A stretch of 64,000 nt of DNA from Bradyrhizobium yuanmingense (GCF_900094575.1 NZ_FMAE01000010.1:1-64000); one strand, 5' to 3'. Shown: positions 17,307 through 26,199, counted from the first letter of the stretch. A program made the numbers and translations. Notes: generated by a model from the letters alone, not told the origin.

Positions 17307-18686
17307 ATGAGCCATTTCATGCGCGCCGCATTGATGTTGTTGCTGGCAGGATTGGTCGTGCTGAGCGGCGGCGCCGCATGCCATGCGGCCGACGCCGCGA
17401 AGATCGCGCTGGTGATCGGCAACGCGAAATATCCCGACAATGAGTTCGTCCTGAGCGAGGTCGCCAATGATGCCCAGGACGTCGCCGAGGAATTGAAGCG
17501 CGGCGGCTTCGTCGTCGACAGGCAGAGCAATCTCACCGGCGATGCCATGCGGCAGGTGCTGGGCCGCTTCTACGACCGCATCGAGCGCGGCGCGGTGGCG
17601 CTGATCTTCTTCGACGGCTTTGCCATCCAGTCCAACCGTCAGACCTATCTGCTGCCGGTCGACGCCCAGATCTGGACCGAGCCGGACGTCTCGCGCGACG
17701 GCTTCGGCCTCGACGCCATCCTCGCCGAGATGAACACGCGCGGTGCCGCCATCAAGATCGCGCTGATCGACGCTTCCCGCCGCAACCCGTTCGAGCGGCG
17801 CTTCCGCCGCTATTCGGCTGGCCTGGCACCGGCGATCGCACCGAGCAATACGCTGGTGCTCTACTCCGCTGCGCTCGGCGCGGTCACGGCGACCGGCAAG
17901 ACCGATCGCAGCCTCTTTGTCGCCGAGCTGCTGCGCGAAATGCGCGCGCCGAACATCAGCGCCGAGCAGGCCCTGACCAACACCAAGAATGGCGTCGTTG
18001 CCGCCACCAACCGCGAGCAAGTGCCCTGGCTGTCCTCCTCGCTGACGACGGAGTTCTCGTTCGCAAGCCCGGCGACGCGGCCGCGGGACGACGCGGCCAA
18101 GCCACAGGTGCAGACACCCGAGCCGCAAAAGCCGGTCTGCGAGGTACCGCAGGCGGAGCCCGCCCCGAATGCGGACGAGTTGGCACGAGATCCCGTCCTC
18201 GCCGATCTCAGCCGCAGGATCACCGCCAACGCCAACGATGTCACCTCGCGCTACAAACGCGGCCAGGTCTACGCGATCAAGCGCGCCTATGCGCTCGCGA
18301 TACAGGATTTCGACGCGGTGCTCCGCCGCGCGCCCAAGGACGCGGAAGCCCTAAACAACCGCTGCTGGAGCCGGGCTGCGACGGGCGACCCGCAAGGCGC
18401 GCTCGCCGACTGCAATCTGGCGCTCCAGATCAACCCAGGCTTGAGCGATGCACTCGACAGCCGCGGGCTCGTCAACCTCAAGCTCGGGCGCAATGCCGAG
18501 GCGATCAAGGATTATACCGACGCGATCCAGCGCAACCCGCGCTCCTCGTCCTCGCTGTTCGGCCGCGGCATCGCTGCGCGCAGAAGCGGCGGCGACGGCG
18601 CCACCGATATCGCGCAGGCGAAGTCGATGAACCCGAACATTGCAAAGGAATTCGCGGGCTACGGCGTCACGGAGTGCACGCCTTGA
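17307..18686 (+). CDS. Exported caspase-fold (C14-like) protein with TPR domain, catalytic dyad missing
   Basis: A 459-residue protein with a signal peptide (about residues 1-28, ending ACHAAD) and GGAG before ATG 17307. Residues 30-230 follow the bacterial metacaspase-like fold: KIALVIGNAKYPDNE, EVANDAQDVAEELKRGGF, then the two strands that normally carry the dyad. The usual YxGHG motif reads FFDGFA (F105 in place of His). The usual DACR reads DASR (S157 in place of Cys). Both catalytic residues are therefore absent. After a proline-rich linker (about 240-290), three or four TPR-like helical repeats follow (YALAIQDFDAVLRRAPKD, PQGALADCNLALQINPG, AEAIKDYTDAIQRNPRS). It is probably a scaffold, not a protease. 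Its 3' end overlaps the convergent gene by 28 bp. Confidence 0.85.
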   Translation: MSHFMRAALMLLLAGLVVLSGGAACHAADAAKIALVIGNAKYPDNEFVLSEVANDAQDVAEELKRGGFVVDRQSNLTGDAMRQVLGRFYDRIERGAVALIFFDGFAIQSNRQTYLLPVDAQIWTEPDVSRDGFGLDAILAEMNTRGAAIKIALIDASRRNPFERRFRRYSAGLAPAIAPSNTLVLYSAALGAVTATGKTDRSLFVAELLREMRAPNISAEQALTNTKNGVVAATNREQVPWLSSSLTTEFSFASPATRPRDDAAKPQVQTPEPQKPVCEVPQAEPAPNADELARDPVLADLSRRITANANDVTSRYKRGQVYAIKRAYALAIQDFDAVLRRAPKDAEALNNRCWSRAATGDPQGALADCNLALQINPGLSDALDSRGLVNLKLGRNAEAIKDYTDAIQRNPRSSSSLFGRGIAARRSGGDGATDIAQAKSMNPNIAKEFAGYGVTECTP

Positions 18687-20785
18687 GCTGAGGCCGCCTT
18701 CCTGATCCAGACTTTATTATCGTGGAACGCCGCGCCGCCGATCGGCGCGATCGTATCTGCGCCCGTCAACGTGTTGATGCCGCGGCCGCCGATATGGTTG
18801 CTGTTGGGATGAACGGATTCGGCGATCAGGACACCGCGCCGCACGCCCTCGAACAGCGTCGCGATCAGCGTGGTCTCGCCGCGGCCGTTGCCGAGCGTCA
18901 CCGCATCGCCATCGGCGATGCCGAGCGCGGCGGCATCTAACGGGTGGATCATCACGCTGGCCCGGCCCTCGCGCGCCTGCGAGGACGGCGTCTCGTTGAA
19001 GGTCGTGTTGAGGAAGCTGCGCGAGGGACTGGTCGCTAGCCGGAACGGATGGGCCCGGTCGGCGTGCTCGATCACTGCCCAATGATCCGGCAGACCAGGC
19101 ATCTTGTCGTAGTCGCCCATGGTGACGCCGAACGGCGGATGCGCCCAGTCGGCTTTGAAATGGAACTTGCCGTCGGCGTGGGCGAAGCCGTCGAGATAAT
19201 GCGAGGTGCGGAAATCCGGCTGCAGGTCGCGCCAGATGTCGGCTTCAAGGCCGGCGATGTCGCCGTGATTGCTCAGCCTCAAGGTCGCGTCGATCAATTC
19301 GCGCGGGCTCATCTCGAAGCCCGGATGCCTGGCGCCCAGCCGCGGCGCCAGCGCCTGCAACACCTCGTGGTTGGAGCGGCATTCGCCCGGCGGGTCGATC
19401 AGCTTCGGCCCGACCGAGATGTGCTGATGGCCGCCGCCATAATAGAGGTCGTCATGCTCCATGAACATGGTCGCCGGCAGCACGATGTCGGCCATCTGCG
19501 CCGTCTCGGTCATGAACTGCTCGTGCACCGCCACGAACAGATCCTCGCGCGCAAAGCCCTGCCGGACCAGCGCCTGCTCCGGCGCCACCGTCATCGGATT
19601 GGTGTTCTGGATCAGCAACGCCTTGACCGGGCCCTTGCCCTGCAGAGCTTCGGCATCGCCGGTGAGGATACGTCCGATCTGCGACTGGTCGAGCGCGCGG
19701 GTGGTCTTGTCGATCGCGTCGTGGCCTTCGATGATGGATTCGTTGAAGTGCCACAGCGCGTAATTGTTGAAGAAGGCGCCGCCGCCTTCATACTGCCAAG
19801 CGCCGGTCACCGCGGGAATGCACAGCGCCGCATGCATCTGCGTCGCGCCGTTGCGCGAGCGGGTGAAGCCATAGCCGAGACGGAAGAAGGTCCGCTTGGT
19901 CTCGCCGACGGCCTTGGCGAAAGCCTCGATCTCCGACACCGGAACGCCGCAAATCGCCGAGGCCCATTCCGGCGTGCGCGACTTCAGATGCGCCTCGAGC
20001 TCGGCGGGGCAATCGGTATACTTGTCCATGTAGGCTCGGTCGGCGTAGCCGTCGCGGAACAGGACATGCATGACGCCGCAGGCGAAGGCGCCGTCGGTGC
20101 CGGGCCGCAGGATGATCCTGATGTCGGCCTGCTTCATGGTCTCGTTGTCGTAGATGTCGACCGCCGCGATCTTCGCGCCGCGCTCCTTGCGGGCGCGCGA
20201 GGCGTGCGTCATCACGTTGACCTGAGTGTTGACGGGATTGGTGCCCCAGATCACGACGAGATCGGACAGCGCCATCTCGCGCGGGTCGACGCCGGCGATC
20301 TTGCCGGTGCCGATTGCAAAGCCGATGCGCGCAACATTGGCACAGATGGTCTGGTAGAAGCGCGAATATTTCTTCACATGCGTGAGACGGTTGAGCCCGT
20401 CGCGCATCACGAGCCCCATCGTCCCCGCGTAGTAATAGGGCCAGATCGATTCCGCACCGAACTCGCGCTCGGCCGCATTGAATCGGTGCCCGATCTCGTC
20501 CAGCGCCTCGTCCCAGGAGATCCGCGCGAACTGACCTGAACCCTTGGGGCCGGTGCGGCGCAGCGGATAGATCAGCCGCTCGGGATGATGGATGCGCTCG
20601 GCATAGCGGGCGACCTTGGCGCAGACGACGCCGGCGGTGTAGGTCTGCTTCTTCGAACCGCGGACGCGGCCGATGCTGCGGCCTTCGACCACCTCGACAT
20701 CGAGGGCGCAGGCCGAGGGGCAATCATGCGGACAGGTCGAATGGCGGATCTCGATCTTCGCGTTGATCTTGGCGTGCTGGTTCAT
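18659..20785 (-). CDS. Molybdopterin-containing oxidoreductase (DMSO reductase superfamily)
   Basis: A 708-residue cytosolic enzyme without a Tat signal. The N-terminal 4Fe-4S motif CPHDCPSAC...GVVCAK is followed by the bis-MGD domains: VVIWGTNPVNTQVNVMTHA, FRLGYGFTRSRNGATQMHAA, LLIQNTNPMTVAPEQ. The C-terminal cofactor domain contains MIHPLDAAALGIADGDAV and HPNSNHIGGRGINTLTG. It is closest in style to uncharacterised anaerobic-dehydrogenase-type proteins encoded singly in alphaproteobacteria. The substrate is unknown, and no electron-transfer subunit is adjacent. The start MNQHAKINAKIEIRHSTC at 20785 is preferred; MRSAGRYF at 20827 is an alternative. Confidence 0.88.
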   Translation of the reverse strand: MNQHAKINAKIEIRHSTCPHDCPSACALDVEVVEGRSIGRVRGSKKQTYTAGVVCAKVARYAERIHHPERLIYPLRRTGPKGSGQFARISWDEALDEIGHRFNAAEREFGAESIWPYYYAGTMGLVMRDGLNRLTHVKKYSRFYQTICANVARIGFAIGTGKIAGVDPREMALSDLVVIWGTNPVNTQVNVMTHASRARKERGAKIAAVDIYDNETMKQADIRIILRPGTDGAFACGVMHVLFRDGYADRAYMDKYTDCPAELEAHLKSRTPEWASAICGVPVSEIEAFAKAVGETKRTFFRLGYGFTRSRNGATQMHAALCIPAVTGAWQYEGGGAFFNNYALWHFNESIIEGHDAIDKTTRALDQSQIGRILTGDAEALQGKGPVKALLIQNTNPMTVAPEQALVRQGFAREDLFVAVHEQFMTETAQMADIVLPATMFMEHDDLYYGGGHQHISVGPKLIDPPGECRSNHEVLQALAPRLGARHPGFEMSPRELIDATLRLSNHGDIAGLEADIWRDLQPDFRTSHYLDGFAHADGKFHFKADWAHPPFGVTMGDYDKMPGLPDHWAVIEHADRAHPFRLATSPSRSFLNTTFNETPSSQAREGRASVMIHPLDAAALGIADGDAVTLGNGRGETTLIATLFEGVRRGVLIAESVHPNSNHIGGRGINTLTGADTIAPIGGAAFHDNKVWIRKAASAQGVHSVTP

Positions 20786-20949
20786 GTCCCAGTTCGTAAC
20801 ACCAAAATACCGGCCAGCCGAGCGCATTTATCCGGCAAGCCCCATGCGATTTGCTCAAACCGCGCGCGCCGAGCCTCCTGCTGCGGCTGCGAAGGAGACC
20901 GGCCAGTGAGCCGCGCGACGTGCAAGCGCAACCCGAGCTACATCCTTTG

Positions 20950-21762
20950 CTATTTGTGCAACTGGGTGAGACCGGTCGGCGGGCCATCGACGGCGGTCCA
21001 GCCGCCGTCGACGAACAGCGTGCTGCCGCTGACATAGCTTGCGGCATCCGAGGCGAGATAGGCGACGGCGGTCGCGACCTCGTCGGCGCTGCTCCAGCGG
21101 TTGAACACGGTGTGGCCGGCGTAGAGATTGTAGATGTCGGGGCGCTGCTTGAACGGGCCGGTCAGCGCGGTCTCGGCGATGCTCGGCGCGATCGCATTGA
21201 CGCGCACGCCGGCGTGCCCGACCTCGGAGGCAAAGCCCTTCACCAGGAGACCGATCGCCGCCTTGGTGGAGCCGTAGATGCCGAGGCCAGGTTCGATGGT
21301 CACCGCGCGCACCGAGGAGCAGGCGATGATGCTGCCGCCCTTCTGCGCGACCATGATGCGGCCGAAGGCCTGGAAGAAAAAGACCGTGCCCTTGACGTTG
21401 AGGTTGAGGACGCGGTCGAGATCCTCCTCGGTGTAGTCGAGGATGGTCTTGCGGATGTTGAGGCCGGGCGTCGTCACGGCGATGTCGAGCCGCGGAAACT
21501 TCTGCATCACGGTTTGGGCCAGCGCATTGACATCCGCGGCGCTTGCGGCGTCGCAGCCAGCTGCTTCCGCCCAGCCGCCCTTGTCACGAATACCGGCGGC
21601 GGTCGCCTCCGCTGCGTCGAGCGCACGATCGGCGCAGACGACGCGGGCGCCGAGATCCGCAAGCGCTTCGGCCGACGATCTGCCGATGCCGGATGCGGCG
21701 CCGAGCACGAGCGCGGTCTTGCCGGTGAGATCGAAGAGCTTGCGATAGTCCGCCACTGACAT
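20950..21762 (-). CDS. Short-chain dehydrogenase/reductase
   Basis: A 270-residue SDR with cofactor motif TGKTALVLGAASGIGRSSAEA, D-binding VVCADRALDAAE (suggests NAD(H)), the NAG-equivalent segment VTTPGLNIRK, and the catalytic Ser and YxxxK in CSSVRAVTIEPGLGIYGSTKAA. It ends VSGSTLFVDGGWTAVDG, as classical SDRs do. It starts 17 bp after the TRAP large permease stop, so it is the last gene of the dctPQM operon and probably oxidises or reduces the imported hydroxy/keto acid. Confidence 0.93.
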   Translation of the reverse strand: MSVADYRKLFDLTGKTALVLGAASGIGRSSAEALADLGARVVCADRALDAAEATAAGIRDKGGWAEAAGCDAASAADVNALAQTVMQKFPRLDIAVTTPGLNIRKTILDYTEEDLDRVLNLNVKGTVFFFQAFGRIMVAQKGGSIIACSSVRAVTIEPGLGIYGSTKAAIGLLVKGFASEVGHAGVRVNAIAPSIAETALTGPFKQRPDIYNLYAGHTVFNRWSSADEVATAVAYLASDAASYVSGSTLFVDGGWTAVDGPPTGLTQLHK

Positions 21763-21778
21763 TGTCTCCCTGGTGCTA

Positions 21779-23071
21779 CTAGCCCTTGTAGCCCATCAAG
21801 AGGCGCGGCAGCCACAACGAGAATGCAGGGACGTAGGTCACGAACATCAGTGCTGCGATGAGCGCAGCATAGAACGGCAGGATGGTGCGCATCACCGCGC
21901 CGACCGAAATGCCGCCGATGGCGCAGCCGACGAATTGCGTCGTTCCGACCGGCGGCGTGTTGAGCCCGAGGGCGCAATTGATCAACATCAGCATGCCGAA
22001 CTGCACCGGATCCATGCCCGCCTTCATCGCGATCGGCAGGAAGATCGGGGTGCAGATCAGGATCGTTGCCGCCATGTCCATGAACGTGCCGAGCACGAAC
22101 AGGATGATGTTGATGAGCAGGAAGATCACCCAGGGCTGCGTCGACAACTTGTTCATCATCGCGCCGGCGAGATCCGCCACCTCGTAAAGTCCCATCAGGT
22201 ACTGGAACATGGTGGAGACGCCGATCAGCAGCAGCACCACGCCGGTCGTCTTCACCGCCTTGGCGGCGGCGCGCAGGAAGTTGCCCCAGGTCATGGTGCG
22301 ATAGATGAAGAACGTCAGCAGGATCGAGTAGGTGACGGCGATGGCCGCCGATTCGGTTGCCGTGAAGACGCCGGACAGGATGCCAGCCAGGATGATGCCG
22401 ACGATCAGAAGCCCAGGCACCGCGGCCGCCAGCGAGCGGACCACCTCGGCCCAGCCCGGGAATTTGCCGGCGGGATAACCGCGCTTCACCGCGACCGCGT
22501 AGGCGGCAACCAACATGCAGACCATCAGCACCAGCGCCGGCAGCAGGCCGGCCGCAATCAGCGCGCCGATCGAGACCTTGCCGCCGGCCGCGAGTGCATA
22601 GATGATCATGTTGTGGCTGGTCGGCATCAGGGCGCCCACGAGCGAGGCGTGGGTGGTGACGTTGACGGCGTAGTCGGTGTCGTATCCCTCCTTCTTCATC
22701 ATCGGGATCATCACCGCGCCCATCGCCGACACGTCGGCCACGGGCGAGCCCGAGACGCCGCCGAACAGCGTGCACGCGACCACGTTCGACATGCCGAGCC
22801 CGCCGCGGATGTGCCCGACGAGATTCTTGGCGAGTTGCACGATCTTGTCGGCCACGCCGCCATGCAGCATCAGCTCACCGCTGAAGACGAAGAATGGAAT
22901 GGCGAGGAAGGAGAAGATGTTCATCCCCGACATCATCTGCTGGAAGATGACGGCGACCGGCAGGCCTTCGTAGAGGATGGTGCAGATGGCCGACAGGCCG
23001 ATCGCGAAGGCGACCGGTACGCCGAGGATCAGAAAGCCGAAGAAGGTGGCGCCGAGGATGATCAGTTCCAT
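21779..23071 (-). CDS. dctM: TRAP transporter large permease (DctM)
   Basis: A 430-residue large membrane subunit with about 12 helices: MELIILGATFFGFLILGVPVAFAIGL, FSFLAIPFFVFSGELM and GVSGSPVADVSAMGAVMIPMM, the last being a conserved DctM helix-turn. It overlaps the small permease gene by 10 bp. The subunit carries the sodium-coupled transport path. Confidence 0.95.
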   Translation of the reverse strand: MELIILGATFFGFLILGVPVAFAIGLSAICTILYEGLPVAVIFQQMMSGMNIFSFLAIPFFVFSGELMLHGGVADKIVQLAKNLVGHIRGGLGMSNVVACTLFGGVSGSPVADVSAMGAVMIPMMKKEGYDTDYAVNVTTHASLVGALMPTSHNMIIYALAAGGKVSIGALIAAGLLPALVLMVCMLVAAYAVAVKRGYPAGKFPGWAEVVRSLAAAVPGLLIVGIILAGILSGVFTATESAAIAVTYSILLTFFIYRTMTWGNFLRAAAKAVKTTGVVLLLIGVSTMFQYLMGLYEVADLAGAMMNKLSTQPWVIFLLINIILFVLGTFMDMAATILICTPIFLPIAMKAGMDPVQFGMLMLINCALGLNTPPVGTTQFVGCAIGGISVGAVMRTILPFYAALIAALMFVTYVPAFSLWLPRLLMGYKG

Positions 23072-23613
23072 GAGGGGACGACCTCTTCGCCGCGCAGGAG
23101 AGCAATGATGTGCTCGATGGAAAACGAAACGATCAGGACGCCGGAGGCGAACAGCGGCACGTAGCGGATCACCTCGGGCAGACCGAGATTGGGGATCTTC
23201 ACGGTGCCGACCGACGCGCCGAGGATCCAGCCGTTATAGGCCATTGCGAGGCCGAACCCGGCAACCAGAACGTGGATCACGATCTCGATCTTCTCCCGCG
23301 CGTGATCGGGGAGCATGACCAGCAGGCTGTCCATGCCGATATGCCCGGCATCGCGTACGCCGACGGCGGCGCCGATCAGCGTGACGTAGAGGATCAGGAC
23401 CAGCGCCAGGTTCTCCGTCCAGGTCGGGCTGGAGTTGAGCACGTAACGTCCGAACACCTGGTAGAAGACGATGGCGACGATGACGAGCAGGCCTGTCACC
23501 GACAGGTACATGCCAAGGCGCGCGATGGGGGCATTGACCCGCGACAGCAAGCCGGTGGACGGGCGTGTTGCTACGGCCCCCTGCTCGTGACTTGCGACGT
23601 GTGGGTCTGTCAT
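23062..23613 (-). CDS. dctQ: TRAP transporter small permease (DctQ)
   Basis: A 183-residue four-helix subunit. Conserved DctQ segments are MYLSVTGLLVIVAIVFYQVFGRYVLN, SPTWTENLALVLILYVTLIGAAVGVRDAGHIGMD and PLFASGVLIVSFSIEH. It is co-translated with dctM through a 10-bp overlap and lies 65 bp downstream of dctP. Confidence 0.93.
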   Translation of the reverse strand: MTDPHVASHEQGAVATRPSTGLLSRVNAPIARLGMYLSVTGLLVIVAIVFYQVFGRYVLNSSPTWTENLALVLILYVTLIGAAVGVRDAGHIGMDSLLVMLPDHAREKIEIVIHVLVAGFGLAMAYNGWILGASVGTVKIPNLGLPEVIRYVPLFASGVLIVSFSIEHIIALLRGEEVVPSWN

Positions 23614-23678
23614 CCCGCGCCTCCTTACGGGATCCGGTGCCGCCTGGCGGCGACGCCGGACCCGGTTCCCGAATTATC

Positions 23679-24650
23679 TTACTTCGTGTCCTGGATGCGC
23701 TTGACGAGGCTCTGCAGCTTCTCGTTCCCGGCGAACTTCTGGTAGACCGGCTTCATTGCATCGACGAACTCCGCCTTGTTGCCGATCGTGACCACCTGAA
23801 CGCCAGCGGCTTCGACGGTCTTGCGGGCGGCCTGCTCGCGCGCGTCCCAGAGCTTGCGCATGACGGGCACCGATTCCTTGGCTGCCTTGCGGACCATCGC
23901 CTGGTCCTCCTTGCTCAGCGCGTCCCAGACCTTTTTCGAGATCACGAGAACTTCGGGCGCGAGGGAGTGCTCGGTGATGTTGTAGAACTTGGCGGCTTCG
24001 AAGTGCCGGGAGGATTCGTAGGACGGCCAGTTGTTCTCGGCAGCGTCGACGAGGCCGGTCTTGAGCGCGGTGTAGACCTCGCCATAGGGCATCGGCGTCG
24101 GGTTGGCCCCCAAGCTCTGGATCATGCCGACCCACAGGTCGGATTGCTGGACGCGGATCTTCAGGCCCTTGAGATCGGCAAGCGATTTGACCGGTGCCTT
24201 GACGGTGTAGACCGAGCGCGCGCCGCTGTCGTAATAGGCAAGGCCGACCAGGCCCGCGGGCTCCATGGCTGCCAGGATCTCATCGCCGATCGGACCATCG
24301 AGGACGGTGCGCATGTGCTGCGTGTCCCGGAAGACGAAGGGCAGGCACAAGGCAATGGTCTCGGGCACGAAATTGTTCAGCGGCGATGCGTTGATCCGCA
24401 TCATGTCGAGCGCGCCGATCTTGAGTTGCTCGATCGTGTCCTTCTCCGAGCCCAGGGCGCCGTTCGGAAACACCTTCACGCCAAGCTTGCCGCCGCTCGC
24501 CGCCGCGAGTTGCTGGCCCATGAACTTGACCGCCTCGACGGTCGGATAATCGGCGGGGTGAACGTCAGCCGAGCGGAAATCGCGTGCAGTGGCCAGGGGT
24601 GCTGAGACCGCCAGTGCAACGGCTGTGATGATACCGGTGAGCGTCTTCAT
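23679..24650 (-). CDS. dctP: TRAP transporter solute-binding protein (DctP)
   Basis: A 323-residue periplasmic binding protein with signal peptide MKTLTGIITAVALAVSAPLATA. Family segments are DYPTVEAVKFMGQQLAAASGGKLGVKVFPNGALGSE, the arginine-bearing KGLKIRVQQSDLWVGMIQSLGANPTPMPYGEVYTALKTG (this arginine usually binds the ligand carboxylate) and VDAAENNWPSYESSRHFEAAKFY. It is first in the dctP-dctQ-dctM-SDR operon; a perfect palindrome sits about 155 bp upstream. The ligand is a carboxylate of unknown identity. Confidence 0.94.
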   Translation of the reverse strand: MKTLTGIITAVALAVSAPLATARDFRSADVHPADYPTVEAVKFMGQQLAAASGGKLGVKVFPNGALGSEKDTIEQLKIGALDMMRINASPLNNFVPETIALCLPFVFRDTQHMRTVLDGPIGDEILAAMEPAGLVGLAYYDSGARSVYTVKAPVKSLADLKGLKIRVQQSDLWVGMIQSLGANPTPMPYGEVYTALKTGLVDAAENNWPSYESSRHFEAAKFYNITEHSLAPEVLVISKKVWDALSKEDQAMVRKAAKESVPVMRKLWDAREQAARKTVEAAGVQVVTIGNKAEFVDAMKPVYQKFAGNEKLQSLVKRIQDTK

Positions 24651-24970
24651 GTGGGCTTCCTCCTGGGTTGATTGAGATCGATTATATCGTTGTCGGCCCG
24701 GCTGCAGGCCGCCTTGGGTCGCTCCGCTTCAGGTGTGAAGTCAAGCGCCAATGTCGTCCCTAGGGCGGGCGGCATTCTCTGTCCAAGCCAAATCCGGCAT
24801 CGATCGATGCAAGACTTGCATCAATCGATTCCTGGCGCAATTCGCACTATGGTGGGTATGGCGGCCTGGCTCGACGTCGCTAGCCCGTGACTTGACGCCT
24901 CCAAAGATCGAGCGCGCCTCCGCAGGCTGGACCCGCGCGGTCGCCATCATCGACGATTAGGCCGACGGCG
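24651..24970. other. 320-bp intergenic region holding the TRAP operon promoter
   Basis: No convincing gene was seen; short frames here lack ribosome sites and plausible composition. The region contains a perfect 17-bp palindrome (24806-24822). A half-conserved FNR-like sequence TTGATTGAGATCGA (24668-24681) was judged too weak to annotate. Confidence 0.6.
24806..24822. promoter_or_regulatory. Perfect 17-bp palindrome upstream of dctP
   Basis: GATGCAAGACTTGCATC has perfect dyad symmetry around the central A at 24814. It is flanked on both sides by ATCGAT, extending an imperfect inverted repeat over about 31 bp. It looks like an operator for an unknown regulator of the TRAP operon. Confidence 0.55.
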
Positions 24971-25699
24971 TCACTCGCCGCCGAGGCCGCTCTCGGCGAG
25001 CTCGCGCAGCGCGTCCGTATCGAGCACGACGATGGCGCCGTGCTCGAGGCGGACCCAGTTGCGGCCGGCCCAGGCGCGCAATTGCTTGTTGATGCTCTCG
25101 CGCGTCATCCCGACCATCTCGCTGATCTCCTGTTGCGTGATGGCGAGCGTGCCGCTGCCGGAATCCAGCTTGCGCTCTTCGGTGAGACCGAGCAGTGCAC
25201 TGGCAAGCCGGCCCGGTAGATTCTGCAGGATCACCTGCTCGACCTGCTGACTGGTCCAGCGCAGACGCGCGCACAGCAGCTCGATGAACTTCATCGCCAG
25301 CGCCGGCTGGCTCTTCACGAACGGCAGGAAGTCCCGGCGATCGATGACGTAGAGCTCGCAATTGGTATTGGCGGTCGCATCCGCCGACCTGGGCGCACCG
25401 TCGAGCACGGCGATCTCGCCGAAGATTTCTCCGGGGCCGATCAGATTGAGAATAGCGTTCCGCCCATCAGGCGATGAGGAGGAAATCTTGACTGTCCCCG
25501 CGATCACCGCGAACAGGCTGTTGCCGGGATCGCCCTTGGCGGCGATCGTCGCGCCACGCTTGACGGTGGTGTGCTTGGCGTAGCGGCAGAGTTGATCGAG
25601 CGCTTCCGGCTCCAGATCCGCGAAGATCGGGTGCTTGCGCAGGACCGATAGTTTGTTGCCCGCCGGTTGTCGGGGATCGCCGGTCTTGTCCTGAGGCAC
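24971..25699 (-). CDS. Crp/Fnr family regulator, cyclic-nucleotide type
   Basis: A 242-residue regulator starting with GTG 25699, with GGAG about 9 bp upstream. The N-terminal cNMP-binding fold has the phosphate-binding cassette FGEIAVLDGAPRSADATA (Glu, Arg and Ala in the positions that hold cyclic nucleotide), and there is no cysteine cluster, so it is not an oxygen sensor of the Fnr type. The C-terminal HTH reads ITQQEISEMVGMTRESINKQLRAW. It is monocistronic. A 7-bp inverted repeat lies just upstream at 25716-25745. Confidence 0.9.
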   Translation of the reverse strand: MPQDKTGDPRQPAGNKLSVLRKHPIFADLEPEALDQLCRYAKHTTVKRGATIAAKGDPGNSLFAVIAGTVKISSSSPDGRNAILNLIGPGEIFGEIAVLDGAPRSADATANTNCELYVIDRRDFLPFVKSQPALAMKFIELLCARLRWTSQQVEQVILQNLPGRLASALLGLTEERKLDSGSGTLAITQQEISEMVGMTRESINKQLRAWAGRNWVRLEHGAIVVLDTDALRELAESGLGGE

Positions 25700-26020
25700 G
25701 CCGCGGGGCTCCTAAGACTACGAGGCACTGAGTTCCTGCGTAGTCAACGTTACCAGGCATTTCAACCGGAAAGCACGCGCGCGATTTGAGGCAAATGCCA
25801 CGAAAAGGCCCGTAACGAGGAAGTCAGCAGCCAAAAGCTGCGGCGATGCGTCCTCTTCGACGCAGAGTTGCGGATTACGCAAACCGCGATTGCGTCGAGA
25901 CGCTGCCGAGGGCCAGCGCCCGCCCAGGCGAGCATCGACCCTGGCGCGCCGGACTCGGACCTAAACCTAGACTTGGACTTGGACTTGGACTTGGACCTGG
26001 ACCTGGACCTGCAGAAGGCT
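25700..26020. other. Intergenic region with inverted repeat and hexanucleotide tandem
   Basis: A 321-bp stretch without a supported gene. It carries the inverted repeat GACTACG-N16-CGTAGTC (25716-25745) in the crp promoter region. At its far end is a tandem array of GGACTT/GGACCT hexamers next to the small membrane protein gene. Confidence 0.6.
25951..26010. repeat. Hexanucleotide tandem repeat (GGACYT, ten units)
   Basis: Ten consecutive 6-bp units, from GGACTC to GGACCT, with seven exact GGACTT or GGACCT copies at the right end and degenerate copies on the left. The array ends 10 bp from the 3' end of the 42-residue gene. Confidence 0.85.
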
Positions 26021-26149
26021 TCAGTGCCTGGAATCCGGATCAAGCCGACCCGCCCTGGTTTGCCGGTCAGCCCAGGCCAGAACTGCGGCGAACACGACAA
26101 AGATCGCGACGACGACAACGGTCACCAGCAACGCGTCAGCAGGCATCAT
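26021..26149 (-). CDS. 42-residue single-helix membrane protein, FNR-box controlled
   Basis: The small frame reads MMPADALLVTVVVVAIFVVF, then AAVLAWADRQTRAGRLDPDS, then RH and stop. One hydrophobic helix (about residues 7-26) is followed by a basic, polar tail, an N-out/C-in single-pass topology by the positive-inside rule. The ribosome site GGGAGG lies directly before two consecutive ATG codons (26149 and 26146); the second has the better spacing. A perfect TTGATCGGGATCAA box is centred 57 bp upstream of the start, the position expected for activation by FnrN/FixK. It could be an accessory subunit of a respiratory complex, but no homolog is recognised with certainty. Confidence 0.72.
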   Translation of the reverse strand: MMPADALLVTVVVVAIFVVFAAVLAWADRQTRAGRLDPDSRH

Positions 26150-26199
26150 CCCCTCCCGGATTTGTCTCCGGCATTATTTTGCGGGCATGGCCGCCGTCA

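Noticed and set aside
24668..24681. TTGATTGAGATCGA upstream of dctP as a further FNR box.
   Set aside because: The second half-site is broken (ATCGA instead of ATCAA) and the operon shows no other link to the oxygen regulon.
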